In this document: in pieces, positions 5,534 through 5,913 of the stretch
Layout of the letters: each line of letters starts with the position of its first letter
Numbering within the stretch: position 1 is the stretch's first letter
Assembly: GCA_017395715.1 (NCBI GenBank)
Contig: JAFQNZ010000049.1
Location: forward strand, 1 to 5,913
DNA: 5,913 nucleotides
DNA from: Clostridia bacterium
GTDB lineage: Bacteria > Bacillota > Clostridia > Oscillospirales > CAG-272
Reading direction: 5' to 3'
The notes under the pieces: model-generated
The model's database searches: none
Seen by the model: the letters and a program-made list of their open reading frames with translations, nothing else
Told to the model about the DNA's origin: nothing
Translations under genes and position numbers: made by a program

Positions 5534-5586
5534 GGATTTTATATATTATTAACTTTTACCATCCTTTAGAAAAGGCGTAAAATACT

Positions 5587-5913
5587 ATGACGTTTGAATC
5601 ATCGGGCGGCATCTTCGTCTGCCCCATCTGCCAAAACACACTTCTCCGCCGCGAAAGATCGCTTGCCTGTGAAAACCGCCACACCTTCGATATTGCCAAA
5701 GAGGGTCATGTCAATCTCTTGCGAACGGCAGGAGGCTTACACGGCGACAATCGGCAAATGGTTCTCTCACGCCGCGCATTTTTAGAAAAAGGCTACTATG
5801 CCCACTTAAAAGAAGCCGTCAGAGAAACGGTGGCAAGCTATTTGCCACATGGCGGCTCGCTTCTCGACTCGGGTTGCGGAGAGGGCTATTATACCGAAGG
5901 CTTAACCGAAAAC
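5587..5913 (+). CDS. rlmA: 23S rRNA (guanine-N1) methyltransferase, RlmA family, partial at the 3' end
   Basis: The first 109 residues are present and the gene runs off the window. A zinc finger of the RlmA type is formed by CPIC (Cys12, Cys15) with Cys28 and His32, followed by FDIAKEGHVNLL (34-45), the stretch GDNRQMVLSRRAFLEKGYY (53-71), and SAM-binding motif I LLDSGCGEGYY (92-102). The family methylates N1 of G745 (RlmAI, mainly Gram-negative) or G748 (RlmAII/TlrB, Gram-positive) in helix 35 of 23S rRNA; the host lineage would favour G748, but sequence alone does not decide. The start ATG at 5587 lies 11 bases after AAAAGG, a somewhat long spacing, and fits the family N-terminus. No clear promoter is seen in the hairpin-rich gap upstream. 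Confidence 0.9.
   Translation, partial: MTFESSGGIFVCPICQNTLLRRERSLACENRHTFDIAKEGHVNLLRTAGGLHGDNRQMVLSRRAFLEKGYYAHLKEAVRETVASYLPHGGSLLDSGCGEGYYTEGLTEN

Noticed and set aside
5503..5550. Intrinsic terminator for pncB
   Set aside because: The T-run is in the 5' arm and an A-run follows the GC stem, which is the wrong order on both strands.

Overview
The window looks like chromosomal DNA of an anaerobic Firmicute of the class Clostridia, most plausibly an uncultured Oscillospirales/Ruminococcaceae-type gut lineage. This rests on the gene families present (a DUF5685 protein paired with a membrane J-domain protein, a small HPr-kinase-like/PqqD/S26 cassette, a Firmicutes-type nicotinate phosphoribosyltransferase), on Gram-positive style Shine-Dalgarno sites, moderate GC, and GC-rich palindromic repeats between genes. 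The taxonomic call is inference; there is no rRNA or other marker gene here.

Layout. 1-84 is a long palindromic intergenic repeat. 107-140 is a minus-strand terminator that closes a two-gene minus-strand operon: a DUF5685 protein (1302-2189) and a J-domain/TPR-like/Cys-rich polytopic membrane protein (146-1309), which overlap by 8 bases. 2190-2374 is a divergent intergenic region carrying a near-consensus sigma-A promoter on the plus strand (TTGACA, 17 bp, TATACT). It drives a three-gene plus-strand operon: an HPr-kinase-like P-loop protein (2375-3094), a PqqD-family protein (3114-3383) and a signal-peptidase-like S24/S26 protein (3376-3807). A strong terminator (3839-3877) ends it. pncB, nicotinate phosphoribosyltransferase (3919-5367), follows. 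5368-5586 is a 219-base non-coding stretch packed with hairpins. The window ends inside rlmA, a 23S rRNA guanine-N1 methyltransferase (5587 to beyond 5913).

How the genes may work together. pncB (NAD salvage) and rlmA (rRNA modification) are ordinary housekeeping genes. The two operons on either side of the divergent promoter are the interesting part. The HPr-kinase-like/PqqD/S26 operon has the components of a peptide-modification system (kinase-like enzyme, peptide-binding domain, serine protease fold), yet it is bounded by its own promoter and terminator and contains no precursor peptide, radical SAM enzyme or transporter, so any substrate must be encoded elsewhere. In the other operon, the DUF5685 protein carries two Asp-rich motifs about 100 residues apart that resemble those of squalene/phytoene synthases, behind an N-terminal set of cysteines. 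Its partner is a membrane-anchored J-domain protein with its own cysteine cluster. This suggests a membrane-associated, possibly metal- or lipid-related system of unknown function.
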